Made by a program: the position numbers and the translations under genes. Shown piece by piece: positions 35,519 to 44,589 of a stretch of 64,000 nt of DNA. The first letter of the stretch is position 1; every line of letters begins with the position of its first letter. The DNA is from Actinoplanes couchii (GTDB lineage Bacteria > Actinomycetota > Actinomycetes > Mycobacteriales > Micromonosporaceae). Under the pieces are notes generated by a model. That model saw nothing but the letters and a program-made list of their open reading frames with translations. It was not told the origin of the DNA and made no database searches. Location: contig NZ_BOMG01000051.1 in the NCBI RefSeq assembly GCF_016862075.1, positions 62,001 through 126,000 on the forward strand, written 5' to 3'.

Positions 35519-35938
35519 TCAGACCGCGAACGCCGCCCGGACCGGGTCGCCGGTCAGGCCGTCGACCGTGGCGGCCGGGTCGGCGCCCAGCTCGATCACC
35601 CGGTTCGCCGCGTCCACGTGCACGATCCGTGGCTGGTAGGAGCGCGCCTCGGCGTCCTCCATCTGGCCGTAGGAGATCAGGATGACCAGGTCGCCGGGGT
35701 GCACCAGATGCGCGGCCGCCCCGTTGATGCCGATCACGCCGCTGCCCCGCTCGCCGGGGATCACGTAGGTCTCCAGGCGCGCGCCGTTCGTCACGTCGAC
35801 GATCGCCACCAGCTCGCCGGGGAGCAGGTCGGCGGCGTCGAGCAGGTCCAGGTCGACGGTGACCGAACCGACGTAGTGCAGGTCGGCCTGGGTCACGGTG
35901 GCCCGGTGGATCTTGGACTTGAGCATGGTCCGCAGCAT
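35519..35938 (-). CDS. panD: Aspartate 1-decarboxylase
   Basis: PanD makes beta-alanine for pantothenate. The 139-residue proenzyme has the self-cleavage site Gly24-Ser25 (HYVGSVTVD), which gives the pyruvoyl group. The catalytic lysine is in [11 protein letters not shown], and there is the conserved [13 protein letters not shown] 35938 overlaps the panC stop (ATGA). A slightly longer C-terminal tail than in E. coli is typical of actinobacteria. Confidence 0.97.
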   Translation of the reverse strand: MLRTMLKSKIHRATVTQADLHYVGSVTVDLDLLDAADLLPGELVAIVDVTNGARLETYVIPGERGSGVIGINGAAAHLVHPGDLVILISYGQMEDAEARSYQPRIVHVDAANRVIELGADPAATVDGLTGDPVRAAFAV

Positions 35939-36771
35939 CAGACCTCCTTGTGCAGCGTCAGTGGAACATTGTCGATCAATCGGGTGGCGCCGACCTTGGC
36001 GGCCACCAGCAGGCGGGCCGGGCCCTCGGCCGGGACCGGGCCCAGGTCGGCGCCGGTCAGCTCCAGGTAGTCCACGAGCACGCCCGGTTCGTCGGCCAGG
36101 ATCTTGCCGGCCGCGGCCAGCACCGCGCCGGGGTCGGTGTGCGTGGCGCCCTCGCGCAGGGCGCGGGACAGGGCCAGGGCGGATCGTCGCTGGTCCGGCG
36201 AGAGGAAACGGTTGCGGCTGGACAGGGCAAGACCGTCGATTTCCCGTACGGTCGGCACGCCCGCGATCTCGACCGGCAGCTCCAGGTCCCGGGCCATCCG
36301 CCGGACCAGCGCCAGCTGCTGAAAGTCCTTCTCGCCGAAGTACGCCACGCCGGCCCGGGTGAGCAGCAGCAGTTTCTCCACCACCGTGAGCATCCCGGAG
36401 AAGTGGCCCGGACGACTCGCGCCCTCCAGGATCGAGCCGAGCGCCCCCGGATCCATCGTGATCGACGGCGCCCCGTGCGGGTAGACGTCGTCCCGGGACG
36501 GCGCGAAGACCAGCGCGACCCCCTCGGCACGGCAGATCGCCAGGTCCTCGTCGAGGGTGCGCGGATACTTCTCGAAGTCCTCGTTCGGCCCGAACTGCAG
36601 CGGGTTCACGAAGATCGTCACGACCACGAAAGCGGACCGCTCCCGGGCCGTCCGCATCAGCTGCCGGTGCCCCTCGTGCAGGGCTCCCATGGTCATCACG
36701 ACGGCGATCTCACCGCCCGCCCCGTCCAGGGCGGCGGCCAGGTCGGCGCGGGTGTGCACCAGGGCGGTCAT
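35938..36771 (-). CDS. panC: Pantothenate synthetase
   Basis: PanC joins pantoate and beta-alanine with ATP. The 277-residue protein shows the nucleotidylyl-transferase HIGH-type motif [41 protein letters not shown] and [14 protein letters not shown]. It is coupled by ATGA overlaps to DUF2520 upstream and panD downstream, so the three form one translation unit. Confidence 0.97.
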   Translation of the reverse strand: MTALVHTRADLAAALDGAGGEIAVVMTMGALHEGHRQLMRTARERSAFVVVTIFVNPLQFGPNEDFEKYPRTLDEDLAICRAEGVALVFAPSRDDVYPHGAPSITMDPGALGSILEGASRPGHFSGMLTVVEKLLLLTRAGVAYFGEKDFQQLALVRRMARDLELPVEIAGVPTVREIDGLALSSRNRFLSPDQRRSALALSRALREGATHTDPGAVLAAAGKILADEPGVLVDYLELTGADLGPVPAEGPARLLVAAKVGATRLIDNVPLTLHKEV

Positions 36772-37628
36772 GAGTGGCTCCTCTGCTCGGCGCGGGCGGC
36801 CAGCACGTCCAGCAGGGCGGTGGCGTCCTGTGGGCGCAGCCGGCCGGACGCGATCGCCCGGTCCGCGGTGCGCCGGGCCATCGCCAGGTACGCCGGGACG
36901 GCCTCGGCGGGCATCCGGTCCAGGTGCTTGCCGACGGTGCCGGCGTCGCCCCGGGAGACCGGGCCGGTCAGGGCGGCGTCACCCAGGCGCAGCGCGTTGT
37001 CCAGCGCCGCGGTCAGCAGCGGGGTCAGCACCCGGCCGGGCTCGCCGACACCCGCCGCGCGCAGCACGTCGGCGGCCTCGTTGACCAGGGTGACCAGGTG
37101 GTTCGCGCCGTGCGCCAGGGCCGCGTGGTAGACCGGCCGGGACTCCTCGGCGATCCACTCCGGCACCCCGCCCAGGTCGGCGACCAGCCGGGTGGCGAAC
37201 ACGCGGTCCGGAGCGGTCACCCCCCAGGCGATGCCGGGTAGCCGGTCCAGGTCGGAGTCCGCGCCGGTGAAGGTCATCGCGGGATGCAGGGCCATGCCGT
37301 TCACATCGCCCAGGACGGCCAGACCGTGAGCACCGGAGGTGTGCGCGACCACCTGGCCGGGGCGCAGCGCACCGGTCCGGTCCAGGCCCGCGACCACGGC
37401 GGCGAGGTGATCGTCCGGCACGGCGAGCAGCAGCAGATCGGTGGCGGCGCGGGTCACCTCGTCGGCGGGGAGCACGGCGGCGTGCGGCAGCAGCCGGGCG
37501 GCGCGCTCGCGGGAGGCGGTGGAGACCGCCGCGGCGGCGACCACCCGGTGGCCGGCCGCGTGCAGTGCCGCGCCCAGCACGGCACCGACCCGCCCGGCGC
37601 CGACGACGCCGACGGTCAGAGATTTCAT
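36768..37628 (-). CDS. Rossmann-like/DUF2520 domain protein of the pan operon
   Basis: A 286-residue protein with an N-terminal Rossmann fold ([19 protein letters not shown]) and a C-terminal DUF2520 helical domain ([20 protein letters not shown]). It resembles 6-phosphogluconate dehydrogenase/ketopantoate-reductase-type enzymes. In many actinobacteria it precedes panC, and it has been suggested to have a reductase role in pantoate supply; this is not proven. ATG 37628 starts directly in the Rossmann strand. Confidence 0.9.
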   Translation of the reverse strand: MKSLTVGVVGAGRVGAVLGAALHAAGHRVVAAAAVSTASRERAARLLPHAAVLPADEVTRAATDLLLLAVPDDHLAAVVAGLDRTGALRPGQVVAHTSGAHGLAVLGDVNGMALHPAMTFTGADSDLDRLPGIAWGVTAPDRVFATRLVADLGGVPEWIAEESRPVYHAALAHGANHLVTLVNEAADVLRAAGVGEPGRVLTPLLTAALDNALRLGDAALTGPVSRGDAGTVGKHLDRMPAEAVPAYLAMARRTADRAIASGRLRPQDATALLDVLAARAEQRSHS

Positions 37629-37719
37629 GCGTGGATCCAGTCCTCGTGGAGGGGTACCGGTCGAGCGCCAGTATGCGCCGACGTAACACGTACGTGACAA
37701 CGGCTGTGAAGAACCGCAC

Positions 37720-37755
37720 CCACCGCATCCGGCCCGGCGGTCGCGGGTCGGTCCG
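37720..37755. repeat. Dispersed element, copy C (core only)
   Basis: The 33-bp core at 37721-37753 is identical to those of copies A and B. The flanks do not match the outer part of the element. It lies between the divergent DUF2520 and MidA genes, about 85 bp upstream of the MidA start, so here it is not in a 3' flank. Confidence 0.85.
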
Positions 37756-37837
37756 GCGCCGGGACCGGCCTCGCGCGGCCGCCACGGGAGGCTCCGATGC
37801 GCCTGTGGTGCCGCGCGACGTACCAGAATGGGAAGTT

Positions 37838-38812
37838 ATGGGTGGGGGTTGGCGGTCGGCCATGCAGGCGGCGCTGTACGGCGACGGCGGGTTCTTCACG
37901 CGGGAGGAACCGGCTGATCACTTCCGGACCAGCGTGCACGCGTCGCCGTTGTTCGCCGGGGCGCTGGCGCGGTTCGCCGTGCGGGTGGACGAGGCGCTCG
38001 GGCATCCGGCGGTGTTCGACCTGGTGGACGTCGGCGCCGGGCGCGGTGAGCTGATCGCCGGAATGCTCGCCGCACTGCCGTCCGGGCTGGCCGGACGGGT
38101 CCGGGCCACAGCCGTCGAGGTCGCGCCGCGACCGGGTGGGCTGGATCCGGCGGTGCACTGGCGACCGGGCCTGCCGGACCGGGTCACCGGGCTGCTGATG
38201 GCCACCGAATGGCTCGACAACGTGCCGCTGGACGTGCTGGAGACCGACGAGCACGGACGGCTCCGGAAGGTGCTGGTGGACCCGGCCACCGGCGCCGAGA
38301 CGCTCGGGGCGCCTGCTGATCCGGCTGATCTGTTCTGGGCCGGCAGGTGGTGGCCGGGGCCCGGCCGGATCGAGGTCGGCACACCGCGGGACCGGGCCTG
38401 GGCGGACGCGGTCGACGCGGTACGGCATGGGGTGGCACTCTGCGTCGACTACGGGCACGTGCAAGCGGAGCGGCCGGCGTTCGGGACGCTCACCGGGTTC
38501 CGGGACGGGCGGCAGGTGCCTCCGGTGCCGGACGGGAGCTGCGATGTGACCGCGCACGTGGCGATGGACTCGGTGGCCGCCGCGACCGGGGCGCCGTTCC
38601 ATCTCCTCCGGCAGCGGGAGGCGCTGCGATCGCTCGGTGTGGACGGTTCCCGGCCGTCGCTGGAGCTGGCCCACACTGACCCGGTGGGCTATCTCCGGCG
38701 GCTGTCCACGGCCGGAGCCGCCGCCGAACTCACCGACCCGACGGGACTCGGCGGGCACTGGTGGCTCTGGCACGAGGTCGGACTGGGAGAGCGTGGCACG
38801 ATGCTGGGGTGA
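37838..38812 (+). CDS. MidA/NDUFAF7-family SAM-dependent methyltransferase
   Basis: A 324-residue class I methyltransferase of the DUF185/MidA/NDUFAF7 type. Motif I is [18 protein letters not shown]. The family segments [22 protein letters not shown]-like [13 protein letters not shown] at the start, and [20 protein letters not shown] are all present. In mitochondria NDUFAF7 dimethylates one arginine of NDUFS2, the NuoD homologue, to build complex I. The gene overlaps nuoD by four bases (GTGA), so it very probably modifies that NuoD. ATG 37838 is preceded by GGGAAG. Catalysis here is inferred. Confidence 0.85.
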   Translation: MGGGWRSAMQAALYGDGGFFTREEPADHFRTSVHASPLFAGALARFAVRVDEALGHPAVFDLVDVGAGRGELIAGMLAALPSGLAGRVRATAVEVAPRPGGLDPAVHWRPGLPDRVTGLLMATEWLDNVPLDVLETDEHGRLRKVLVDPATGAETLGAPADPADLFWAGRWWPGPGRIEVGTPRDRAWADAVDAVRHGVALCVDYGHVQAERPAFGTLTGFRDGRQVPPVPDGSCDVTAHVAMDSVAAATGAPFHLLRQREALRSLGVDGSRPSLELAHTDPVGYLRRLSTAGAAAELTDPTGLGGHWWLWHEVGLGERGTMLG

Positions 38813-39996
38813 CCATCCGACCGCCCCACCCGCCACCCGAAAATCGGAACAACAACCTGAATCTCCAAGAGATGACGGTCGGCACCGGTGCCGGGCTGGA
38901 CACGGCCGACATGGTGCTCAACATCGGGCCGCAGCACCCGTCTACCCACGGTGTGCTCCGGCTCAAGCTCAAACTGGACGGCGAACGGGTCGTCGAGTGC
39001 GAACCGATCGTCGGCTACATGCACCGGGGCGCCGAGAAACTGTTCGAGGTGCGCGACTACCGGCAGATCATCATGCTGGCGAACCGGCACGACTGGCTGT
39101 CCGCGTTCTCCAACGAGCTGGGCGTCGTCCTCGCCGTCGAACGGCTGATGGGCATCGAGGTGCCGGAACGCGCCACCTGGCTGCGGATGGCCCTGGCCGA
39201 ACTGAACCGGGTGCTCAACCACCTGATGTTCCTCGGCTCGTACCCGCTGGAGATCGGTGCGATCACGCCGATGTTCTACGCGTTCCGGGAACGCGAGACG
39301 CTGCAGGCGGTGATGGAGGAGGTCTCCGGCGGCCGGATCCACTACATGTTCAACCGGGTCGGCGGGCTGAAGGAGGAGATCCCGGCCGGCTGGACCAGGC
39401 GGGCCCGGCAGGCGGTCGAGGCGGTCCGGAAACGGATGCCGGACATCGACCGGATCATCCACCGCAACGACGTCTTCATGGCGCGGACCGTCGGCGTCGG
39501 GGTGCTGAGCGCCGAGGACGCCGCCGGGTACGGCGCCTCCGGACCGGTCGCCCGGGCCAGCGGACTCGACATCGACATCCGCCGGGACGAGCCCTACCTC
39601 TTCTACGACCAGCTCGACCTGCCCGTGGTCACCCGGGACACCGGGGATTGCCACGCCCGCTTCGCCGTGCTGCTGGAACAGGTCACCGTCTCCCTCGACC
39701 TGATCGACCAGTGCCTCGACCAGGTCGAACGGATCGGCGGGCCGGTCAACGTGCGGCTGCCCAAGGTGGTCAAGGCACCCGAGGGCCACACCTACGCGTG
39801 GACCGAGAACCCGCTCGGCGTCAACGGGTACTACCTGGTCTCGCGGGGCGAGAAGACGCCGTGGCGGCTCAAACTGCGGACCGCGTCGTACGCCAACGTG
39901 CAGGCCCTCGCCACGCTCATCCCGGGCTGCCTGGTGCCCGACCTGATCGCCATCCTCGGGTCGATGTTCTTCGTCGTCGGAGACATCGACAAGTAG
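38809..39996 (+). CDS. nuoD: NADH-quinone oxidoreductase subunit D (solitary copy)
   Basis: A 395-residue 49-kDa-type complex I subunit that helps form the quinone site on the cytoplasmic side of the membrane. It has [56 protein letters not shown] and [18 protein letters not shown]. Arg73 (codon 39025-39027, in MHRGAEK) aligns with the NDUFS2 arginine methylated by NDUFAF7. No other nuo gene is nearby. The genome may hold a second nuoD in a full nuo operon, or this may belong to a different hydrogenase/oxidoreductase complex. A terminator hairpin overlaps its stop. Confidence 0.93.
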   Translation: MTIRPPHPPPENRNNNLNLQEMTVGTGAGLDTADMVLNIGPQHPSTHGVLRLKLKLDGERVVECEPIVGYMHRGAEKLFEVRDYRQIIMLANRHDWLSAFSNELGVVLAVERLMGIEVPERATWLRMALAELNRVLNHLMFLGSYPLEIGAITPMFYAFRERETLQAVMEEVSGGRIHYMFNRVGGLKEEIPAGWTRRARQAVEAVRKRMPDIDRIIHRNDVFMARTVGVGVLSAEDAAGYGASGPVARASGLDIDIRRDEPYLFYDQLDLPVVTRDTGDCHARFAVLLEQVTVSLDLIDQCLDQVERIGGPVNVRLPKVVKAPEGHTYAWTENPLGVNGYYLVSRGEKTPWRLKLRTASYANVQALATLIPGCLVPDLIAILGSMFFVVGDIDK

Positions 39997-40031
39997 GTTC
40001 CGGCTCGTGGGTCGCCCACTGGCCGGAACCT
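39995..40031. terminator. Bidirectional terminator between nuoD and the 40034 gene
   Basis: An inverted repeat pairs 39995-40004 with 40022-40031 (10 bp). An inner GTGGG/CCCAC stem continues it, giving a long hairpin. It overlaps the nuoD TAG and lies just before the stop of the convergent gene, so it can serve both. No U-tract. Confidence 0.85.
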
Positions 40032-40033
40032 GG

Positions 40034-41692
40034 TCACCAGTTCTTCTGGCCGCTGTCGTAGCCGGGCATGTTCGCGAAGTCGGCGAGTGAGCCGACGTTG
40101 GTGTCGTTCGCGGACGGGCGGTGGCGGCGGGCCTTGTACTGGGCGGTGCTCTCGGCCGGCTGGCGTTCGGCGTAGTCGCCCTGGGCGTATTCGGTCGAGC
40201 CGTAATCGCCCTGGTCGTAGCCGTTCTGGTCGTAACCGGGCTGACCGGTCTGATCGTAACCGGTCTGGTCGTAGTCGTTCGGACCGTACTCGGCCGGGGC
40301 GTAGTCGTTCTGGGTGTACTCGTTCGCGCCGTAGTCGTTGCCGGCGTAGCCGTTGGAGGCGCCGAAATCGCCGTCAGGGGACTCGGGGCGGCCGTACTGG
40401 GTCGCGGGCGGGGACGGCGGCGGGCCGGGGCGGACGGCGGCTCTGGCGGCCGGGGGCGCCATCATGCCGTTCGGGCCGGGCGGCGCCATCCCCTGCGGTG
40501 GCATTCCCTGGGGGGCCATACCTTGCGGCGGCATGCCTTGGGGCGGCATGCCTTGGGGCGGCATCCCGGGACGGCTCTGTGGGCCGGTGCGGTTCGGGCC
40601 GGGGCCTCCGGGTCCTCCAGGACCTCCGGGACCTTGGGGAACCACGCCCGGGACCGACGCGGCGGCGCGTGGGCGGGGCACCGGGCCCGGCGGCATCACC
40701 GCGCCCGCGGCTGCCCGGGCCACCGGGATCGGGCCCGAGGTGATCGGGCCGGTGGGGATCGGGCCCGAGGTGATCGGACCGGACGGGATGGGGCCAGATG
40801 TCATCGGGCCGGACGTCATCGGACCGGACGGAATCGGACCTGACGTCATCGGGCCGGCTGCCGCGGGGACCGGGACACCGGCGCGGGCCGCGGCCGGGAC
40901 CGGGGCGCCGGCCCGGGCGGGCGGGGCGGCCTGAGCCGGGATCGGCGGAGCCATTCCGGGGCCGGGCACCGAGGCGCGGCCGTTGCCGGGCTGCTGCTGC
41001 TGCGGGACCTGCTGGTAGTCACCGCCGTTCGGGTAGTTCTCGTCCTGGTAGCCGTCGTCGTACCCGGCCGCCTGCTGCTCGTCGTAGCCGTACTCGGCAT
41101 CCTCGTAGCCGTAGCCGCCGTTCTCGTCGTAACCCTGGGCGTCGGCCCCGTAGACGGCCGGGGCCGCCTGGGGTGGTGCCGGCTGGGTCACGAACTTGGT
41201 GTTCGAGACGAACTCCGGCTGCGGGGCGAACTCCTGCTGGAAGTCCTCCTGGAAGCCCTGATCCGGGTACTCCGGCGCCTGGAACTCCAGCTGCGGCGCG
41301 AAGCCCTGGTCACCGCCGTAGACCTGCTGCTGCGGCGGCGGGCCCACCTGGGCCCGGCCCGGGCCGGTGTTGCGCATCGGCAGCGGCGGGCGCGGCGCCT
41401 CCGGCTCGGCGGCGGCGAACTCGGCCCGCAACTCGCGGCGCAGCGACTCCACCTCTTCGGCGACGCGGTCCTCGACGTCCATCCGGAGCAGCACCGGATC
41501 CGCGCGGATCAGCACCGAAGCCCCGATCAGCACCACGCTGACGGCTATCAGCAGCACCGCGAACCGGACCGAGGTCGAGTTTCCGCCGATCAGCACGACG
41601 GCGGCCGCGATGGGAGCGAGCACTACGCCCGCCCACACCAGGCCCCGCAGCAGCCGCGCGCTGTGTCCCGCTTGGGTGTCCCGTTCCGGCAT
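40034..41692 (-). CDS. Two-helix membrane protein with long disordered repeat-rich tail
   Basis: A 552-residue protein. Residues about 15-60 contain two membrane helices (LVWAGVVLAPIAAAVVLIG and VRFAVLLIAVSVVLIGASVL), and residues about 70-92 are a short acidic/basic coiled segment. The remaining about 450 residues look fully disordered: Gln/Tyr/Asp-rich, then (G)PMTSGPIPS repeats, then PPQGM repeats, then Tyr/Asn/Asp-Gly repeats. The position matches M. tuberculosis Rv3604c, also an Ala/Pro-rich membrane protein (from memory). Such tails can drive condensation or bind cell-wall proteins; that is inference. ATG 41692. Confidence 0.7.
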   Translation of the reverse strand: MPERDTQAGHSARLLRGLVWAGVVLAPIAAAVVLIGGNSTSVRFAVLLIAVSVVLIGASVLIRADPVLLRMDVEDRVAEEVESLRRELRAEFAAAEPEAPRPPLPMRNTGPGRAQVGPPPQQQVYGGDQGFAPQLEFQAPEYPDQGFQEDFQQEFAPQPEFVSNTKFVTQPAPPQAAPAVYGADAQGYDENGGYGYEDAEYGYDEQQAAGYDDGYQDENYPNGGDYQQVPQQQQPGNGRASVPGPGMAPPIPAQAAPPARAGAPVPAAARAGVPVPAAAGPMTSGPIPSGPMTSGPMTSGPIPSGPITSGPIPTGPITSGPIPVARAAAGAVMPPGPVPRPRAAASVPGVVPQGPGGPGGPGGPGPNRTGPQSRPGMPPQGMPPQGMPPQGMAPQGMPPQGMAPPGPNGMMAPPAARAAVRPGPPPSPPATQYGRPESPDGDFGASNGYAGNDYGANEYTQNDYAPAEYGPNDYDQTGYDQTGQPGYDQNGYDQGDYGSTEYAQGDYAERQPAESTAQYKARRHRPSANDTNVGSLADFANMPGYDSGQKNW

Positions 41693-41800
41693 GGGCGCAG
41701 ATGTTACCGAGAGTGCGTCTCCGGCAAAACAGTCGATCGGGGTACAGCCGATAACCAGGGGAAGACCGGCCCGGGGGAGCGGGCCGGCCTTCGTCTCCTT

Positions 41801-41864
41801 CGGGGGTGCGGTGTCTCAGCGGGTGCCGCTATATCGGGGGCGCGGTGTCTCAGCGGGTGCCGCG
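41801..41864. repeat. 34-bp tandem duplication at the end of the 41850 gene
   Basis: About 30 bp at 41801-41829, including a stop-codon copy at 41816-41818, recur at 41835-41864, where they hold the true stop (41850-41852) and last codons of the membrane protein gene. The period is 34 bp, not a multiple of three, so only the copy inside the gene is coding. Confidence 0.8.
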
Positions 41865-42341
41865 CCAGCCGCCCAGCGACGCGAGTCCGACGATCCAGCC
41901 GACGAAGAAGCCGTACTGGGCGCCGGAGCCGGCCGCGTTGAAGGCGCCGAGCAGCGACGGGTTGGTGAAGAACAGGGTGGCGAGCAGGGCGGCGAACGAG
42001 CCGGCGAAGACGTACGCGGCCCAGCCGGCCAGGAACTGGCTGATCGTGCCGCGCGCCCGGGCCAGCTGCGAACCGGGCAGCAGGTAGAGGAAGAGGGCGG
42101 TCAGGACGACCAGCAGGATCGCCTTGAGGTCGCCGACGATGACGTCACGCAGCGAGTCGTCGGTGTCGAAACTCCAGCGCGGCCAGGACAGCAGGCGCAT
42201 CCACCAGCCGCCGGCCGTGTTGGCGTTCGTGTTCTCCTGGGCCCATTCGGCGTACCACGGACTGCCGAAGACCAGGACGAGTATCAGTGCGGCAAGCGTG
42301 CCCGCACCCGGTGCGGACTTGTATCGGTTACCGAGAGCCAT
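41850..42341 (-). CDS. Four-helix membrane protein of unknown function
   Basis: A 163-residue integral membrane protein with about four hydrophobic segments (GTLAALILVLVFGSPWYAEW, AILLVVLTALFLYLLPG, FLAGWAAYVFAGSFAALLAT, FFVGWIVGLASLGGW). A polar, Trp-rich loop follows the first helix. No family is recognised. ATG 42341 is preferred; an in-frame TTG lies 9 bp upstream. The 34-bp duplication covers its 3' end. A terminator hairpin separates it from the gene upstream, so it has its own promoter. Confidence 0.65.
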   Translation of the reverse strand: MALGNRYKSAPGAGTLAALILVLVFGSPWYAEWAQENTNANTAGGWWMRLLSWPRWSFDTDDSLRDVIVGDLKAILLVVLTALFLYLLPGSQLARARGTISQFLAGWAAYVFAGSFAALLATLFFTNPSLLGAFNAAGSGAQYGFFVGWIVGLASLGGWRGTR

Positions 42342-42380
42342 ACCCAGCAAATTCCCAGCCGGGTACGTTTTTCAAACGAC

Positions 42381-42431
42381 CAGGCCCTATGTTGCGGATC
42401 CCGCGCGCCGGGATCCACAACATAGGGCCTG
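42381..42431 (-). terminator. Long terminator hairpin after the 42439 gene
   Basis: A 23-bp stem (42381-42403 with 42409-42431) closes a 5-nt loop, starting 8 bp after the stop of the 42439 gene. The single plus-strand C-A mismatch becomes a G-U pair in the minus-strand RNA, so it fits termination of minus-strand transcription. Confidence 0.88.
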
Positions 42432-42438
42432 GCGCTCG

Positions 42439-42720
42439 TTACCTGCTGAGGTAGTCGATGAACGCGGCGCGGAGCAGCGGCTCCTGCTCGCCCAGGTCGT
42501 GGCCCTCGAACTCCCGCCACAGGGCGACGGCCTCGTCCACGGTCGGGCCGATCGAGTTCGGTGCGCCGTCGAGGGAGGCGGCGTCGGCGGCGTCCGGCAA
42601 GTGCTTGAACACCGACCAGAAGAAGGCGACGTCCCGCTTCTCCCGGGCTTTCGCGAACGCCTGCTCGCGCAGGGCGTCGGTGGAAAGTGCGTCCAGTTCG
42701 GCGAAGCTGGGCGAAGTCAT
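42439..42720 (-). CDS. Small acidic helical protein of unknown function
   Basis: A 93-residue acidic protein that looks fully helical (LDALSTDALREQAFAKAREK, ALWREFEGHDLGEQEPLLRAAF). It contains no cysteine and no known motif. Homologue-like sequences are, as far as I recall, common as short hypothetical proteins in actinobacteria. ATG 42720 fits, 14 bp after the stop of the permease-like gene, so the two are probably co-transcribed and end at the 42381 terminator. Confidence 0.65.
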   Translation of the reverse strand: MTSPSFAELDALSTDALREQAFAKAREKRDVAFFWSVFKHLPDAADAASLDGAPNSIGPTVDEAVALWREFEGHDLGEQEPLLRAAFIDYLSR

Positions 42721-42734
42721 ACGACAAGCATAGA

Positions 42735-43967
42735 TCAGCGAGCGGTTCCCCACGGGCCGTCGTCCCAGCGCTCGCTGCGGGGCGCCGGGGTGGCCGGGGT
42801 GCTCCAGGTCTCCGGCAGGGTCGGTGACCAGGCCGGACCACCGGACGGGGCGGCGTTCCACTCCTCGCCGGAACCCGGGGTGTACGGGGCGCCGTACGAC
42901 TCGACGAACCGGGTCACCACCAGGCCCGCCGTGCAGACGCTGGCCGCGATGGCGAACAGGGCGATGTCCAGGTCGCGCAGTTCCTCGTACCGCAGGAAGA
43001 GGGTCAGCGCGGTGACCGCGAAGAGCGTGCCGAAGATGCCGCCACGCCGCCCGTAGGCGCTGGTCCCGGCGAGCAGGGCCAAGCCGAAGCCGACACCGGT
43101 CCACTCCAGGCCGGTGGCCGGCGGGATCGGGCCGGGCGACTGGGCGGCGATCAGCACCCCGGCGCCGGTGGCGAAGAGCGACGACAGGACCAGCGCGAGC
43201 ACGGCCGGAACCGCGGCGGCGGCACCCCGGCGGCGGGCCGGATCGGACACCGGCCGCATCCGGCCGACGAACCGGCGCACCGGGCCGAGCGCGCCGATCG
43301 CCGCGCCCACCACCGCGAGCACCGCGAACGCGCCGAACAGCACGAACGCCAGAGAGGTCGGATCCCAGTCGCCCTGCACCGCGACCGGGCCGGTGCGCAA
43401 CTGGACGTAGGTGATCACGCCGAGCGAACCGGCCAGCGTCACGGCCCAGCTGGGCACGTGCAGGACCACCACCACGAGGGCGACGGCCAGGCCACCGGCG
43501 GCGGCGATGATCAGGGCCGGGACCAGCGCCTGGAGCACGCCGTCGTCCCCGTTCTCGGCGAACTGCAGCGCGGAGGCCAGCGCGATCGGGCCGATCGCCA
43601 GGTTCGGCACACCGGCGCGCAGGGTCAGGCCGGCGGCGAGGGTCAGCGCGCCGATCGCGGCGCCGGTGACCAGCAGGGCGTCCAGCGCCGGGCGCTGCAG
43701 GGCGGCGGAGTCCTCCCGCCACAGCAGGAAGCCGATCACCCCGGCGACGACCAGGAGCATGACCTCCCAGCCGAGATGGATGCCGAGCCGGTCGCGCCCG
43801 TCCTCCTCGACGGCCGGGATCGCGCCGGTGGTGACCGGGGCGCGCAGCGACTGGTCGAGGGTGCTCGCGGTGGTGTCGTCGTACTGCACGCGGCGTCGGT
43901 AGGCGGCCGGATCGGGATCGGTCTGCTCGCCACCGGTGCGGCGGTAGGCCGTGTCGTCGTACGCCAT
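42735..43967 (-). CDS. Membrane protein resembling RbsC/AraH-type ABC permeases
   Basis: A 410-residue protein with a disordered N-terminus (about 65 residues) and about ten membrane helices. The middle section (LTLRAGVPNLAIGPIALASA, VVLHVPSWAVTLAGSLGVI) resembles sugar ABC permeases, where the sequence DLSVG-GS normally occurs. Here there is no ATPase or binding-protein gene next to it, so import is doubtful. The C-terminal 50 residues are again Pro/Ser/Trp-rich. ATG 43967. Confidence 0.6.
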   Translation of the reverse strand: MAYDDTAYRRTGGEQTDPDPAAYRRRVQYDDTTASTLDQSLRAPVTTGAIPAVEEDGRDRLGIHLGWEVMLLVVAGVIGFLLWREDSAALQRPALDALLVTGAAIGALTLAAGLTLRAGVPNLAIGPIALASALQFAENGDDGVLQALVPALIIAAAGGLAVALVVVVLHVPSWAVTLAGSLGVITYVQLRTGPVAVQGDWDPTSLAFVLFGAFAVLAVVGAAIGALGPVRRFVGRMRPVSDPARRRGAAAAVPAVLALVLSSLFATGAGVLIAAQSPGPIPPATGLEWTGVGFGLALLAGTSAYGRRGGIFGTLFAVTALTLFLRYEELRDLDIALFAIAASVCTAGLVVTRFVESYGAPYTPGSGEEWNAAPSGGPAWSPTLPETWSTPATPAPRSERWDDGPWGTAR

Positions 43968-44082
43968 GGTCCGCGCCTCCTAACGCCTCCACGAGCGCTG
44001 TGGCCGCCCGCCGCAAAGCATACGGATCCGAGAGGTTCTCAGTTCAGAGCCTAAGACTCTTCGACAACCATCGACAGATGCG

Positions 44083-44589
44083 TCAACGGCGGCCGGTCTC
44101 GTCGCCCTCGTTCTCCGGGTTGTCCGGCACCCGGCAGGACCGCTCCAGCCAGAGCGCGGCGGCGATCAGCGCGACCGCGGTGACCAGAGTGGTGGCGGCG
44201 ACCGGAACGCTGGATCCGGCCTCGTCGGTCGGCTCCATCACCAGCCAGAGCAGCAGCCCCGCGGAGAACCCCGAGGAGAGCGCGCCGACCAGCGAGGACG
44301 CCTTGGCCAGGGCGGCGAACCGGGCCACCGACAGGGCGTGCACCGGCAGCGAACCGGGCTTGCGCTGGATCCGGGCGCTGGTGTTCTGCGCGAGATAGGC
44401 CTCGGCGATGGCCAGCACGGCCAGCACACCCGCCCCGGTCCACGGCAGCGGCGAGATCCGGTAGAAGAGGTCACTCGTGGAGATCAACAGCCAGGCGGTG
44501 GCGGCTGCCGCCAACGCGGCCACCACCAGCGTGGACACACTGGTCGGTCGCAGCGACGGGTCGGTCTGGCGTTCCGGGTTGACGCTCAC
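44083..44589 (-). CDS. DUF3180 membrane protein
   Basis: A 168-residue protein with four membrane helices in two pairs (STLVVAALAAAATAWLLIS, GAGVLAVLAIAEAYL, SLVGALSSGFSAGLLLWLV, ATTLVTAVALIAAALWLE). The conserved loop is RPTSVSTLV and the second is LPVHALSVARFAALAKASS. This is the DUF3180 family found after folK in most actinobacteria. GTG 44589 overlaps the folK stop (GTGA). Function unknown; co-translation with folate enzymes is the only hint. Confidence 0.88.
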   Translation of the reverse strand: MSVNPERQTDPSLRPTSVSTLVVAALAAAATAWLLISTSDLFYRISPLPWTGAGVLAVLAIAEAYLAQNTSARIQRKPGSLPVHALSVARFAALAKASSLVGALSSGFSAGLLLWLVMEPTDEAGSSVPVAATTLVTAVALIAAALWLERSCRVPDNPENEGDETGRR

